A stretch of 64,000 bases of DNA from assembly GCA_000727475.1 (NCBI GenBank), contig KL647316.1:745623-809622 (forward strand), in the 5' to 3' direction. The notes below the pieces were generated by a model, which saw nothing but the letters and a program-made list of their open reading frames with translations, had not been told where the DNA came from and did no database searches. The stretch's first letter is position 1; every line of letters begins with the position of its first letter. Positions 57,501-64,000 of this stretch are shown here, in pieces. A program made the translations under genes and the position numbers. The DNA comes from Sarcocystis neurona (lineage: Eukaryota; Apicomplexa; Conoidasida; Eucoccidiorida; Sarcocystidae).

Positions 57501-60500
57501 AGAGATTTACAGATAAATGTACATGGTAGTAAGACACACGTTAGTGCGTGTGCATGTTGCAGGATGCGTCACAATATATATACACGTATATATATATTTA
57601 TATTCTCTCTGTCGAATATGTACAGGTGTTGTACATAATTCTGTACGTGCGTGCATGCATATATGGATATGCTGTTGTGTACATAGACGTACTTGTGTAG
57701 CAGTAGCTGTGAAGCGTATTTCGGGGCAGGTGACGCAGGGGAAACTATGTCTGTGAGAAGCGACTTGAAGTTGCATTTTCGTTGCGAGGGTGGGCATTTC
57801 TTGTAAATCCTCATTTCCTCTTGTCAGTGGAAGCTTTACATTATACACATATATCTGGACAGGAATATCTGCTCCCCTCGTCTCTGTACAAACGTATATA
57901 TATATATATATGTACATGTGTTCATCTGTGTGTATGTGTGGCGGCGCGTGTATGTACGGGTATAAGCGAACATTCAAATCTGCTTTGTTCAGGTTCCACT
58001 TCCATGCTTCAGTTTTTTTCTTCCTGTCTCCGTCTCCCTGTTCCTCCTCTGTTCGGGCTGGCTGCATGCATGTGTGTGGGGTCCCACACCTCCACTCCCA
58101 GCAGCGTTATCGTCCCCTTGGTAGTTCTCTCTTCTCTTCCTCTCTCTCTTTCTCAGTGTTTCGTCTCTCTATCCATATATATATAGATATATATATATAT
58201 ATATGTACATATATACATATATATATATGTACATACATATGCTTTGGTCTCTTCTCTTCCTCTCCCTCTTTCTCAGTGTTCATCTCTCTCTTTTTCTCCA
58301 CCTACATATATACACACGTATGGGTTTGTAGAGTCCCTTGTTTCCGTGGGTCTCCTCTGTGTCTTGTGTTATACACATGCATGTATCTTCCATATATATA
58401 TATGTATATGTGTATATATATATATGTATATCCGTGTGCGTCTATAGTATATGCCTATGAAGACACGCATGCGTGTGTGGGCGTTTGTGGGTCTGGTCGT
58501 ATACGCAGGTGACGGACAAGCGGTTGCGCAACTTCCCCACCTCCACATCCTCGGCGGCTTCTTCTCCCTCCCCCTCTGGAAGGTCAATACTTCTACTTTC
58601 TTACGAATATATACGCATATATGCATAACACGTCTCCTCTGTTCTTCGTGGAGCGTTGCTGTTCAGAAGGACGTGTACGGACCTCCCCGGTCGTTTCTGT
58701 GTGTCTTTGTGTCTAGTCCCGCAGCCGCAGCAGAGACAAGAGACATGAAGAGAAAGATGCTGCTGCAGGACGAACAGACGAAGGTAGTCGCAGTATAGAT
58801 AGACACGCTCTCCTAATATCCTTCTCTCTCTGTGTGTGTCTCCTTCTCGCAAAATACGAGGCAGCTAGCCAGAGAAAACAGAGCCAACATATCAAACAAG
58901 CATGGCTGCTGCAGTTGCATGCCTCACTCTTTCTCTCACACACACACACACACATACATATATACATACATCTCTTTGTAGAGTGCCGCACCACACATCC
59001 GTCAATATTTGGGTACACATATATATGCATACATGTATGTGTTTGTGCTTCTGCTCATTCTCACGTGGAGAGCTCGCACATCTATTCTCTCAGCACGTAC
59101 TGCACCCCACACACGTCAACACTTGCACATATATATGTATATATGTATGTGGTTGTGTTTCTGTGATATTTACATGTGTGTGGAGATATAGGGTTTTTGC
59201 GACAAACTTGTGTCTATATTGAGTATATGTGTGTGCACGTGGACAGAAAGAAAGAGAGAGGAGCGGTCGGTAGTGTGGAGACCTGTGGATGTGCGGATGG
59301 CAGCAGGTAGAAACACACATATAAAGTGAATAGAAAGTGCGGAAAAAAGAGACAACAGGGGAAAAGGGGAGACTCTCACTATACATGCTGCTGCACGCGT
59401 ATATGCGTATATGTGTACTTCCGTGCGTGTCGAGAAGCGAAAGAGAAAAAGAGGGGAAGGTAGAGTCTCCGCGCATATACGTGTGCTTGCAGATACGTAT
59501 ATATCCAGAGAAAGAGAGGGGAAAGGGGAGACTCGACTTGTACACATATGTTTGCCCGTGCGCACACATACGTATATATAAACTTCGCATAGAGAGGAAG
59601 AGACCGAGAGAAAGGGAAAGGGAGAGGGACGGAAGACTTCAATTTTGTGTGCATGCATACGTGTGTCGAAGGAAGGGAGAGCTGCTCGACACGTGTCTGC
59701 ATTTGAGAAAGAGAGGAGCGACATCTACTTCGGACACATATCTGAATGCAGGCATATATATATATATATATATCTATATATATATAGATATATATCTATA
59801 TATATATAGATATATATAAAGGTGGTCACGTATGTACAGGTATGTAAGACAGACAGAGGGTAAGGGGAGACGTACCTGCAGGTGTACGCAGATATATAAA
59901 GACGTAGATGCAGAAGAAGATAACGGGGGCCGGGGGGTTACTGTATATACACACTTGTCCAGATATATCAATATTACTGATATGTATAGTATTGATATAT
60001 ATATATGTCAATACATGCGTATTGATGTAGAGAGACAAAAGGAGAGAGAGAGATCTGCGTCGTCCCTGTGTCATCTACGAACCACGCCGTTATTTTAGTT
60101 GGCTAGCTGGTGACCACTGCGCAAGCCGGTTCAACTCTACATGTATACATATATATATATGTATATGCTAACACGTGCATGCGTGTATAAGAATTTATAG
60201 ATCAAGGGTGCATATATATATGTATATATGTATGCGTATATAGTGGTACGTGTATGCATGCATAAGAATTTATAGTTACACACGTGTGGAGCTGACTGCG
60301 GGGGGACGTCCGGCTCCTGCTTGTGTCTTCTGCTTTTTCTTTTTCATTTGATTTTCTGCTTCTCCCCCGTCGGGCTGCTCCTACTACAACTACTACGACG
60401 CGAGTGCTGCTGGTGGAGTGGTGGCCGACACAGGACTGCTGCTGTGGCTGCTGCGACGATACACTGCCATCCTCTACACACGCATAATGACCCTGCGAGC

Positions 60501-61022
60501 GTCTTCTCCACACATGCGCGTCGCACTGGTGTAAATACGTATTTACGGCAGCACTGAAGATACGCATGCAGAAAAGCCGATATGCCTCCCCGCTTCCTTG
60601 CCTCCCTATATACATATATGGAAAGAGAAAAAGGAAGAGAAAATACCTTCCTATACCCATATATAGAGAGAGAATAGACAGAGAGGGGGAGACAGAGAAT
60701 ACGTCTAGTTACACATATATTCATATATACATACATATATATAGAGAGAGAGAATACATGTATATGTATATACATATATATATACATATATGTATATATC
60801 TTTGTGTGGATACATGCGTGTATATACCGGCCTGTCCATCTTGGATATGTGTATGTGTGAGTGGGTGGGTGTTGCAATGTTGATGCGCGCATGCAGGCAG
60901 TATACATGCAAATGCAGATAACTTGGCGAAGCCGGATGATTTGCCTGTTTGACTGGCTGAAAACATTTTTTGCCGGGCGTGACGTTGGGAGAGATCACCA
61001 GTACTATCGAAATTCCGTCTAA
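41737..61022 (+). CDS. NDH2: Type II (alternative) NADH dehydrogenase, NDH2, 11 exons, 784 aa
   Basis: Spliced model: 41737-42563, 43071-43170, 45142-45238, 46996-47184, 49976-50103, 51660-51854, 53838-54142, 55585-55736, 56577-56738, 58509-58582, 60897-61022. The total is 2355 nt with all phases matching. This is a rotenone-insensitive flavoenzyme that oxidises NADH and reduces ubiquinone at the inner mitochondrial membrane without pumping protons. Seen: first Rossmann motif GTGWAS (260-265, FAD), YFTFTPLLPSVCAGT, FLVIAVGSEVNTFGV, second Rossmann motif GGGPTGVE (421-428, NADH), VLWASGVGQ, AIGDC (590-594), TAQNARQEG, GSLAYVGDG and a C-terminal helix ending DWLKTFFAGRDVG. No EF-hand insert is seen. 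The first 250 residues are Arg/Ser/Ala/Gln-rich with RRLLSSAS, fitting a mitochondrial presequence plus low-complexity padding. Family members are commonly 450-650 aa, so this one is long. An in-frame ATG at 41563 would add 58 hydrophobic residues. NDH2 enzymes of Plasmodium and Toxoplasma have been studied as drug targets. Confidence 0.9.
43071..43170 (+). CDS. NDH2: NDH2 exon 2
   Basis: The acceptor GTTACAG|G completes Leu-Tyr. The exon encodes YDITIISPRNYFTFTPLLP, then SVCAGTLSPLACIE, the FAD/quinone-side NYF.FTPLLPS motif of NDH2. Donor GAG|GTTGGT, immediately followed by a CAG-rich tract. Confidence 0.92.
43198..43980 (+). repeat. CAG-rich tract after NDH2 exon 2 donor (intron 2, 5' arm)
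   Basis: Interrupted CAG/CAA/GCAGCA runs on the sense strand from 28 nt after the donor to about 43980. Mirrored by the CTG tract at the other end of the same intron. Confidence 0.8.
44278..44585 (+). repeat. Degenerate tandem array in NDH2 intron 2, unit about 60-70 bp
   Basis: Five to six copies of a unit built from 'tatagatccagtacctgta', 'ttcttcacatgt' and CT-rich 'tctctgtctctc' blocks, at about 44278, 44342, 44424, 44496 and 44565. It lies in the loop between the CAG and CTG arms. Confidence 0.6.
44880..45135 (+). repeat. CTG-rich tract before NDH2 exon 3 acceptor (intron 2, 3' arm)
   Basis: CTGCTGCTGCTGCCGCG-type sense-strand runs end a few bases before the acceptor at 45141, in the place of a polypyrimidine tract. 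Confidence 0.75.
45142..45238 (+). CDS. NDH2: NDH2 exon 3
   Basis: The acceptor TGTCTCAG|CCG gives PVRALIQEGG and TEFYEAHCTDVDFVHRFV. It corresponds to the family segment 'Ep.r.i......v.fyeA.c..vd'. The donor T|GTGAGA is a strong consensus and sets phase 1. Confidence 0.88.
45695..46115 (+). repeat. Degenerate tandem array in NDH2 intron 3, unit about 110-130 bp
   Basis: Four copies of 'tatttgctaacaattgcac', then 'gatgcatacactcgttccg' (and variants), then (TA)n, beginning near 45700, 45828, 45955 and 46065. Confidence 0.65.
46200..46995 (+). other. CT-rich 3' part of NDH2 intron 3
   Basis: Pyrimidine-rich sequence with C homopolymers (46750, 46810, 46980 regions) that leads into the exon 4 acceptor. 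It gives long frames on both strands without recognisable domains. CTG repeat is absent here, unlike most other acceptor regions of the gene. Confidence 0.5.
46996..47184 (+). CDS. NDH2: NDH2 exon 4
   Basis: The acceptor GGCTGCAG|GC is preceded by a long C/T-rich tract. The exon encodes CESGLGGRFKVQYDF, LVIAVGSEVNTFGV, then AFFLREVEHAMLIR and NNFEQAALP. The motif 'YD.LViavGs..ntfg..GV..hafflKe..dA..ir' is diagnostic for NDH2. Donor C|GTAAGC. Confidence 0.93.
47185..48760 (+). other. 5' part of NDH2 intron 4
   Basis: Mixed sequence with a G10 homopolymer near 47240, a short CAG run at 47297, an imperfect 12-bp duplication 'gcttgcgccagcg' near 48393-48420 and TA-rich sequence at 48590-48680. 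Protein-like frames on both strands carry no recognisable motif. Confidence 0.45.
48760..49970 (+). repeat. CTG-rich tract before NDH2 exon 5 acceptor (intron 4)
   Basis: About 1.2 kb of interrupted CTG/TGTTGCTG runs on the sense strand, ending at the exon 5 acceptor. A short (CAG)n island at 49397-49420 breaks the polarity. Confidence 0.8.
49976..50103 (+). CDS. NDH2: NDH2 exon 5 (second Rossmann)
   Basis: The acceptor GCGCCAG|AA gives ASESERRRLLHFVVVGGGP and TGVESAAEFADFIRED, the NADH-binding GGGPTGVE motif followed by its helix. Donor CAT|GTAAGC. The open frame continues upstream into CTG repeat; this AG is chosen because it is the one that keeps phase with exon 4. Confidence 0.9.
51235..51659 (+). 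repeat. CTG-rich tract before NDH2 exon 6 acceptor (intron 5)
   Basis: Interrupted CTG runs on the sense strand reach the acceptor itself, which reads CTGCTGCTGCAG. 50104-50560 of the same intron is CT-rich and 50650-51010 is TA-rich. Confidence 0.8.
51660..51854 (+). CDS. NDH2: NDH2 exon 6
   Basis: The acceptor CTGCTGCAG|CTC gives LMPYVSVTLIEGGGRLLPTY, then SPDISAFTARVL and VTHVDATTVQF. The VTLIE strand and the 'll..f......a...L....v......V' pattern are typical of NDH2. Donor GAA|GTATGT. CTG repeat lies upstream and CAG repeat downstream. Confidence 0.92.
51868..52790 (+). repeat. CAG-rich tract after NDH2 exon 6 donor (intron 6, 5' arm)
   Basis: CAG/CAA/GCAGCAG runs start 14 nt after the donor and extend about 0.9 kb. 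The minus strand is open for more than 260 codons because of this repeat. Confidence 0.85.
53018..53837 (+). repeat. CTG-rich tract before NDH2 exon 7 acceptor (intron 6, 3' arm)
   Basis: CTGCTGCTGTTGCTG runs with an internal higher-order unit ('gttgctgttactcgtcttgct', three copies at about 53248-53320) end at the acceptor. They are complementary in sense to the CAG arm of the same intron. Confidence 0.85.
53838..54142 (+). CDS. NDH2: NDH2 exon 7 (AIGDC)
   Basis: The acceptor GGTGCAG|ACG gives TRTLSHGFVLWASGVGQ, then PRVYAIGDC and VLTPRR. A Gln/Glu-rich insert (RQQQEQEKAQQQAKQ) sits between the SGVG and AIGD motifs. Donor GG|GTAAGC (phase 2). Confidence 0.92.
54143..55584 (+). other. NDH2 intron 7 content
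   Basis: Begins A/G-rich (54170-54300), then the C-rich minisatellite, a TA/CA block (54660-54880), and CT-rich sequence with a G12-like run near 55435-55450, ending at the exon 8 acceptor. No additional exon is required by phase or family alignment. Confidence 0.5.
54470..54640 (+). repeat. CCCC(T)CGTGTCTCC minisatellite in NDH2 intron 7
   Basis: Imperfect copies of 'cccgtgtctccgtctccc' and 'ccctcttccggcgtctcctc' in tandem; pyrimidine-rich on the sense strand. Confidence 0.65.
55585..55736 (+). CDS. NDH2: NDH2 exon 8
   Basis: The acceptor CCTGCAG|C encodes ASQPGVRWLQSQAPKL, QDVYPQLSSLKFDFSKLKG and FEQFKQLL. This is the helical region where plant NDB-type enzymes carry EF-hands; no calcium loop is visible here. 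Donor G|GTAACT. Confidence 0.88.
55819..56040 (+). repeat. (TGTA)n tetranucleotide array in NDH2 intron 8
   Basis: Regular TATGTATG/TATATGTATG sequence on the sense strand. This is the same sense-strand polarity as the array in 5-phosphatase intron 6. Confidence 0.9.
56577..56738 (+). CDS. NDH2: NDH2 exon 9
   Basis: The acceptor CATGCAG|GG encodes IDAAYQPPAPTAQNARQEG, then LYLAAIFN and TWNGSLAYVG. The P.TAQ.A.Q.G.YLA motif contributes to the quinone/FAD site in this family. Donor G|GTGTGT (phase 1). Confidence 0.92.
56739..58508 (+). other. NDH2 intron 9 content
   Basis: TA/ACAT-rich blocks dominate. Imperfect repeats include 'tctctaagattcacggataa / ttagagatttacagataaa' near 57395 and 57495, and 'cttctcttcctctctctttctcagtgtt' near 58128 and 58248. 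No coding motif is visible. Confidence 0.45.
58509..58582 (+). CDS. NDH2: NDH2 exon 10
   Basis: The acceptor ATACGCAG|GT completes YVGDGQAVAQLPH, followed by LHILGGFFSLPLWK, the start of the C-terminal membrane-anchoring region. Donor AAG|GTCAAT is weak, but it keeps phase 0 with exon 11. Confidence 0.85.
58583..60896 (+). other. NDH2 intron 10 content
   Basis: 58600-59330 is mixed with CA/TA runs. 59330-59740 is a purine-rich array, 59740-60260 is (TA)n-rich, 60300-60560 is GC-balanced without a recognisable motif, and 60600-60860 is TA/GA-rich. The acceptor is GCATGCAG. Confidence 0.45.
59335..59740 (+). repeat. Purine-rich tandem array in NDH2 intron 10, unit about 80 bp
   Basis: Four to five imperfect units combine 'agagaaagagaggggaaagg', 'ggagactc' and 'gtgtgcatgcatacgtgtg'-like blocks, starting near 59340, 59437, 59505, 59595 and 59670. 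Confidence 0.6.
60897..61022 (+). CDS. NDH2: NDH2 exon 11 (C-terminal anchor and stop)
   Basis: The acceptor GCATGCAG|GCA encodes AVYMQMQITWRSRM, then ICLFDWLKTFFAGRDVG, ending NSV and TAA. This matches the NDH2 C-terminal pattern 'Y....vSWr.R.l...DWlk...fGRD', the amphipathic helix that attaches the enzyme to the membrane. It has no initiator ATG frame of its own and lies 2.3 kb from exon 10, so simple ORF calling would miss it. Confidence 0.88.
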   Translation, partial: AVYMQMQITWRSRMICLFDWLKTFFAGRDVGRDHQYYRNSV

Positions 61023-61139
61023 TCCTCTTCCTCTCCGCCCCTGTCCCGAAGTCAAATTTCCACCCCAACACGGAGATACAAAAAAGGCTTCTTCACGACT
61101 TCTCCTGCCTCTCTACAAACAAATGCACGCGTCCTCACC

Positions 61140-61930
61140 CACAGAATGACAGCTACAAATTGACAGCCGTATGTCGCATATATATATATGTACTCAAAGG
61201 CGTGGTCAGTATATATGTATATGGGTAGATAGGTAGACAAACAATGGATTTGCCGCCATATGCTTCACATTTATATATATAATCAAAGGCGACGTCAATG
61301 TGTGTGTATATATACGTGTATGTATGCATATATATTCAAGGCGAGGTCAGTATTTATACGTATACAAACATATACATATTGTGTAGGTAGATCAACAGTG
61401 GAGTTGCAGTCGTATGCTCCACGTACATATATATATATATGTATATAATCAGAAGCGAGGTCTATATATATATATGGCGTGGTCAGTACATATATATATG
61501 TATATGGCGTGGTCAGTACATATATATATGTGTGTATAGGTAGGTAGATAGATAAATAGATAGATAGACAAGCACTGGATTTGCAGCCGTATGCCCCATA
61601 CATATATATATGTATATGTATTCTCAAACGCGAGGTCAATATATATATATATATATACATATACATGTGAATGTGCTCAGAGGCGAGGTCAATGTGTGCA
61701 TATATATATAGAGAGAGAGAAGAAAAAAAAAATTCATAGGCGTGCAACGGATTTGCAGCCGTATGCTGCACGTATATATATATATGTATATATAGTCAAA
61801 GGCGAGGTCAATAATATATATATATATATATATATAGGTAGATTCAAAGGCGTGGTAAGTATATGTACATATATATATAGATATGTAGACAAGGACTGGA
61901 TTTCTAGTCAAGGGCGAGGTCTACATACGT
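61140..61930 (+). repeat. Degenerate tandem array just 3' of NDH2
   Basis: Recurring 'caaaggcgaggtcaatatat' elements (near 61195, 61283, 61337, 61447, 61630, 61680, 61797, 61848, 61911) alternate with 'ggatttgcagccgtatgctc' elements (near 61155, 61240, 61395, 61575, 61745). The longer period is about 80-180 bp. It starts about 120 bp after the NDH2 stop and may lie in the 3' UTR or beyond it. Confidence 0.65.
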
Positions 61931-62829
61931 ACGTATGTGAAGAAGACGTCTCGAAAATACGTTTTCGGTTTACGCGTATAATATGCGTAGGGACCACACA
62001 CATATATCTTTACGGTGTATATACATATGTGTACATAGGTGTACCTGTATACACACATATATATGTGTACACATCTATACATATATATAAATATATATAT
62101 GTATATATGTGTGTTCTGGTGCGTGTGTTTCTACGTAGATTTATGTGGGGCGCCAATGTCTTGGCGGACGCGAGTGTCTACTCACGAGAGACGGAGAGGG
62201 CGTGCGCCTTCACTTGTGAAGTGTGAATATATATATACATATATATATATATGTATTTATATATGTGTGGAAAGGAAGATTTGCAACATCATTTTCCACG
62301 CATGCAAACGAACCCTCGCGCACACGCCGATGTCTGCGTACGTGTTTTACGTATGAATAGAACTATTCTGAAAGTTCCCTTCCTACGTATAGATGTATGA
62401 ATAAATACGCGTGCACGTGTGTATGCGTGGGGTTTGTCTACCGCGTCTTATCGCGTTGTTTTAACGGGAGATTGCTACGTGTTACCTACCTTAGCCACAA
62501 TCCCTCTAATTTTTTTTCCTGGCTGCCTCTCCTCTTTTTGTCTACTTCTTCTGTCTGCAAGCGTGCATGCGTCAGGATCGGGGGGCACACACTTATATAT
62601 GATAGATATATATGGCTGCCAAACAAACAGCCGTGCCCCGAAGAAATAGAGACGCGTGTGTGCGTACGCTTCCCTCAAAACGTTGACGTCTGTGTATCTC
62701 TTTGTGTGAATGTGTCACGGATGCCTAAACGTGGCTCTCTTAACCGGCAAATTGAATTCTCTATCTTCTCAAAAACACATATATATGTCTGTAGATCCGT
62801 CTCTTTATAGACCGGTACGAATATACGTA

Positions 62830-63660
62830 TAAATTCGAGCACGACAAGTGTTCATACATTGATGTACGAGTCACCTATACATATATGTACGTATGTACGT
62901 ATATACGTGGTTGAATACTACAAGTGCTAATAAAATGATGTATCAGCATACAAATATGTATATGTATGAGTACACATCAATATATATATATATAATGTGT
63001 GAGTATACATCAATGTATATATATATATGTTTATGTTTGAGTACTAGAAGTATTTCTACACTGATATGTTAGTCCACTACATGTGTTTATATGTAAATAT
63101 GTGGAAAAGCACGTTGTGTGAGGCGTAGGTTGCTGGCCGTCCGAAGAGCCATTTTGTTTAAATGTTTTCCAATGTATCGATATGATACGGAAGCACCATG
63201 CAGCTCTCCAAATACACGTCTACATGTACAAGTGTAGACGTATACGAGTCTAAACATATATGTATATATATTACCTATATACGTGTTAGTATACTAGTCT
63301 TCAAACACATATTTTACGTATATATATACATATGTATATACACTCCTTTCCAACCATTTATATATATTTGTGTATTAATGGCATATACATATATATATAT
63401 ATATGCATATATATATATATCATTTTTCGAAGGTGTACGTACTACGCCTATACATGGGTACGTACTAGTTCTTAAGCACATGTATACTACGACTATATAT
63501 ATATTCATGTATATATATATATGTTAGTCCTTACACATACGTATTCTATGTCTGTATGTGTGCACGCCCCAGTTTCTCTCTCTCCCTCTCTCTATATATA
63601 TTGCGTACATAGATGTATACGTATTAATCTGTAAGCATATATATTTATTGCCTTTATACT
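62830..63660 (+). repeat. TA-rich array with 'tactagaagt / gttagtac' elements
   Basis: Copies of 'gtactacaagtgctaat' and 'gagtatacatcaatgtata' variants (62840-63060), then 'gttagtatactagtcttcaaacacat' variants (63284, 63460, 63525, 63620), are separated by (TA)n. Confidence 0.5.
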
Positions 63661-63780
63661 TGTCTCGTTCTCTAGACGCTTGTGGCCAAGAAGCGTGGAC
63701 GTTAGTGTACTGGGCTTCGGTTTGCTTGCATGTGTATGGCAAAGGGAAGCACAGAGGAAGCGTGAAGGCAGAAACTTTAC

Positions 63781-63841
63781 TTTTTTGCAGCAGTCGTCCA
63801 CAAAGCTGTGCGGCGGCTTCTCTCGGAGGTCCCGTAGAGCG
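63781..63841 (-). other. Possible 61-nt exon of a neighbouring gene
   Basis: A GC-rich island inside TA-rich DNA. On the minus strand it is bounded by acceptor TTTCACAG and donor GTAAAG, and one frame reads ALRDLREKPPHSFVDDCC. The plus strand also offers an acceptor (TTTTTTGCAG) and a possible donor (GAG|GTCCCG). The strand is uncertain and the product is unknown. Confidence 0.25.
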
Positions 63842-64000
63842 CTGTGAAATTTCTCTGTTCGTGTATGTTCATGTTGCAGATATACTTCACAAATGTCTTT
63901 ACATGCGTATACGGCTATACGCTTATACATATATATATATACGTGTGTATATGCGTATAGATGTACGTAGATAACTTTACGTATAGACATATATATATAT

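Larger units (their letters stand above)
61023..64000. other. Downstream of NDH2; no complete gene recognised
   Basis: Two TA-rich arrays plus a GC-richer stretch at 62280-62780, whose frames show no known domain. No poly(A) signal could be assigned with confidence. Confidence 0.5.

Noticed and set aside
1..64000. CRISPR arrays, operons, ribosome binding sites, prokaryotic terminators
   Set aside because: The genes are spliced and the repeats are eukaryotic micro- and minisatellites without unique regular spacers.
1..64000. tRNA or rRNA genes
   Set aside because: I saw no T-loop GGTTCGANTCC-type box paired with an A box and no rRNA core sequence. A covariance-model scan would be needed for a firm negative.

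Overview
The window looks like nuclear DNA of an apicomplexan coccidian, most likely Eimeria. It shows dense CAG/CTG trinucleotide tracts, (TA)n and TGTA microsatellites, proteins padded with Ala/Ser/Gln runs, and genes cut into many short exons with GT..AG introns. A repeat-poor island of about 10 kb sits between repeat-rich flanks, as described for Eimeria chromosomes. There are three N gaps (6606-7019, 21096-21662, 35993-36460), so this is a draft scaffold. No prokaryotic features are present.

Almost all open frames are repeat translations. By joining short conserved islands with consensus splice sites and matching phases I rebuilt two real genes. (1) Minus strand, 29642 down to 6168: a 10-exon inositol polyphosphate / phosphoinositide 5-phosphatase of 1223 aa with the complete catalytic motif series. 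(2) Plus strand, 41737 to 61022: an 11-exon type II (alternative) NADH dehydrogenase, NDH2, of 784 aa with both Rossmann dinucleotide-binding motifs and the family C-terminus. Every intron in both models has GT and AG ends, all phases agree, and both total lengths are multiples of three.

Layout: 1-6167 is repeat-rich DNA downstream of the phosphatase. 6168-29642 is the phosphatase, mostly intron. 29643-41736 is the intergenic space between the two divergently oriented genes. It includes a repeat-poor island (about 30.7-41 kb) that carries decayed Ty3/gypsy retrotransposon pieces. 41737-61022 is NDH2. 61023-64000 is repeat-rich, with a degenerate tandem array just after the NDH2 stop and one possible exon of a neighbouring gene near 63.8 kb.

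The two genes show no pathway link. NDH2 would pass electrons from NADH to ubiquinone on the inner mitochondrial membrane, where apicomplexans lack complex I. The 5-phosphatase would act in phosphoinositide or inositol phosphate turnover on cytosolic membrane faces.

The most unusual feature is repeat polarity. On the sense strand of both genes, CTG tracts tend to run into 3' splice sites and CAG tracts tend to follow 5' splice sites. Several introns therefore carry complementary arms at their two ends. A second oddity is a tandem array in phosphatase intron 1 that repeats the intron 1/exon 2 boundary.
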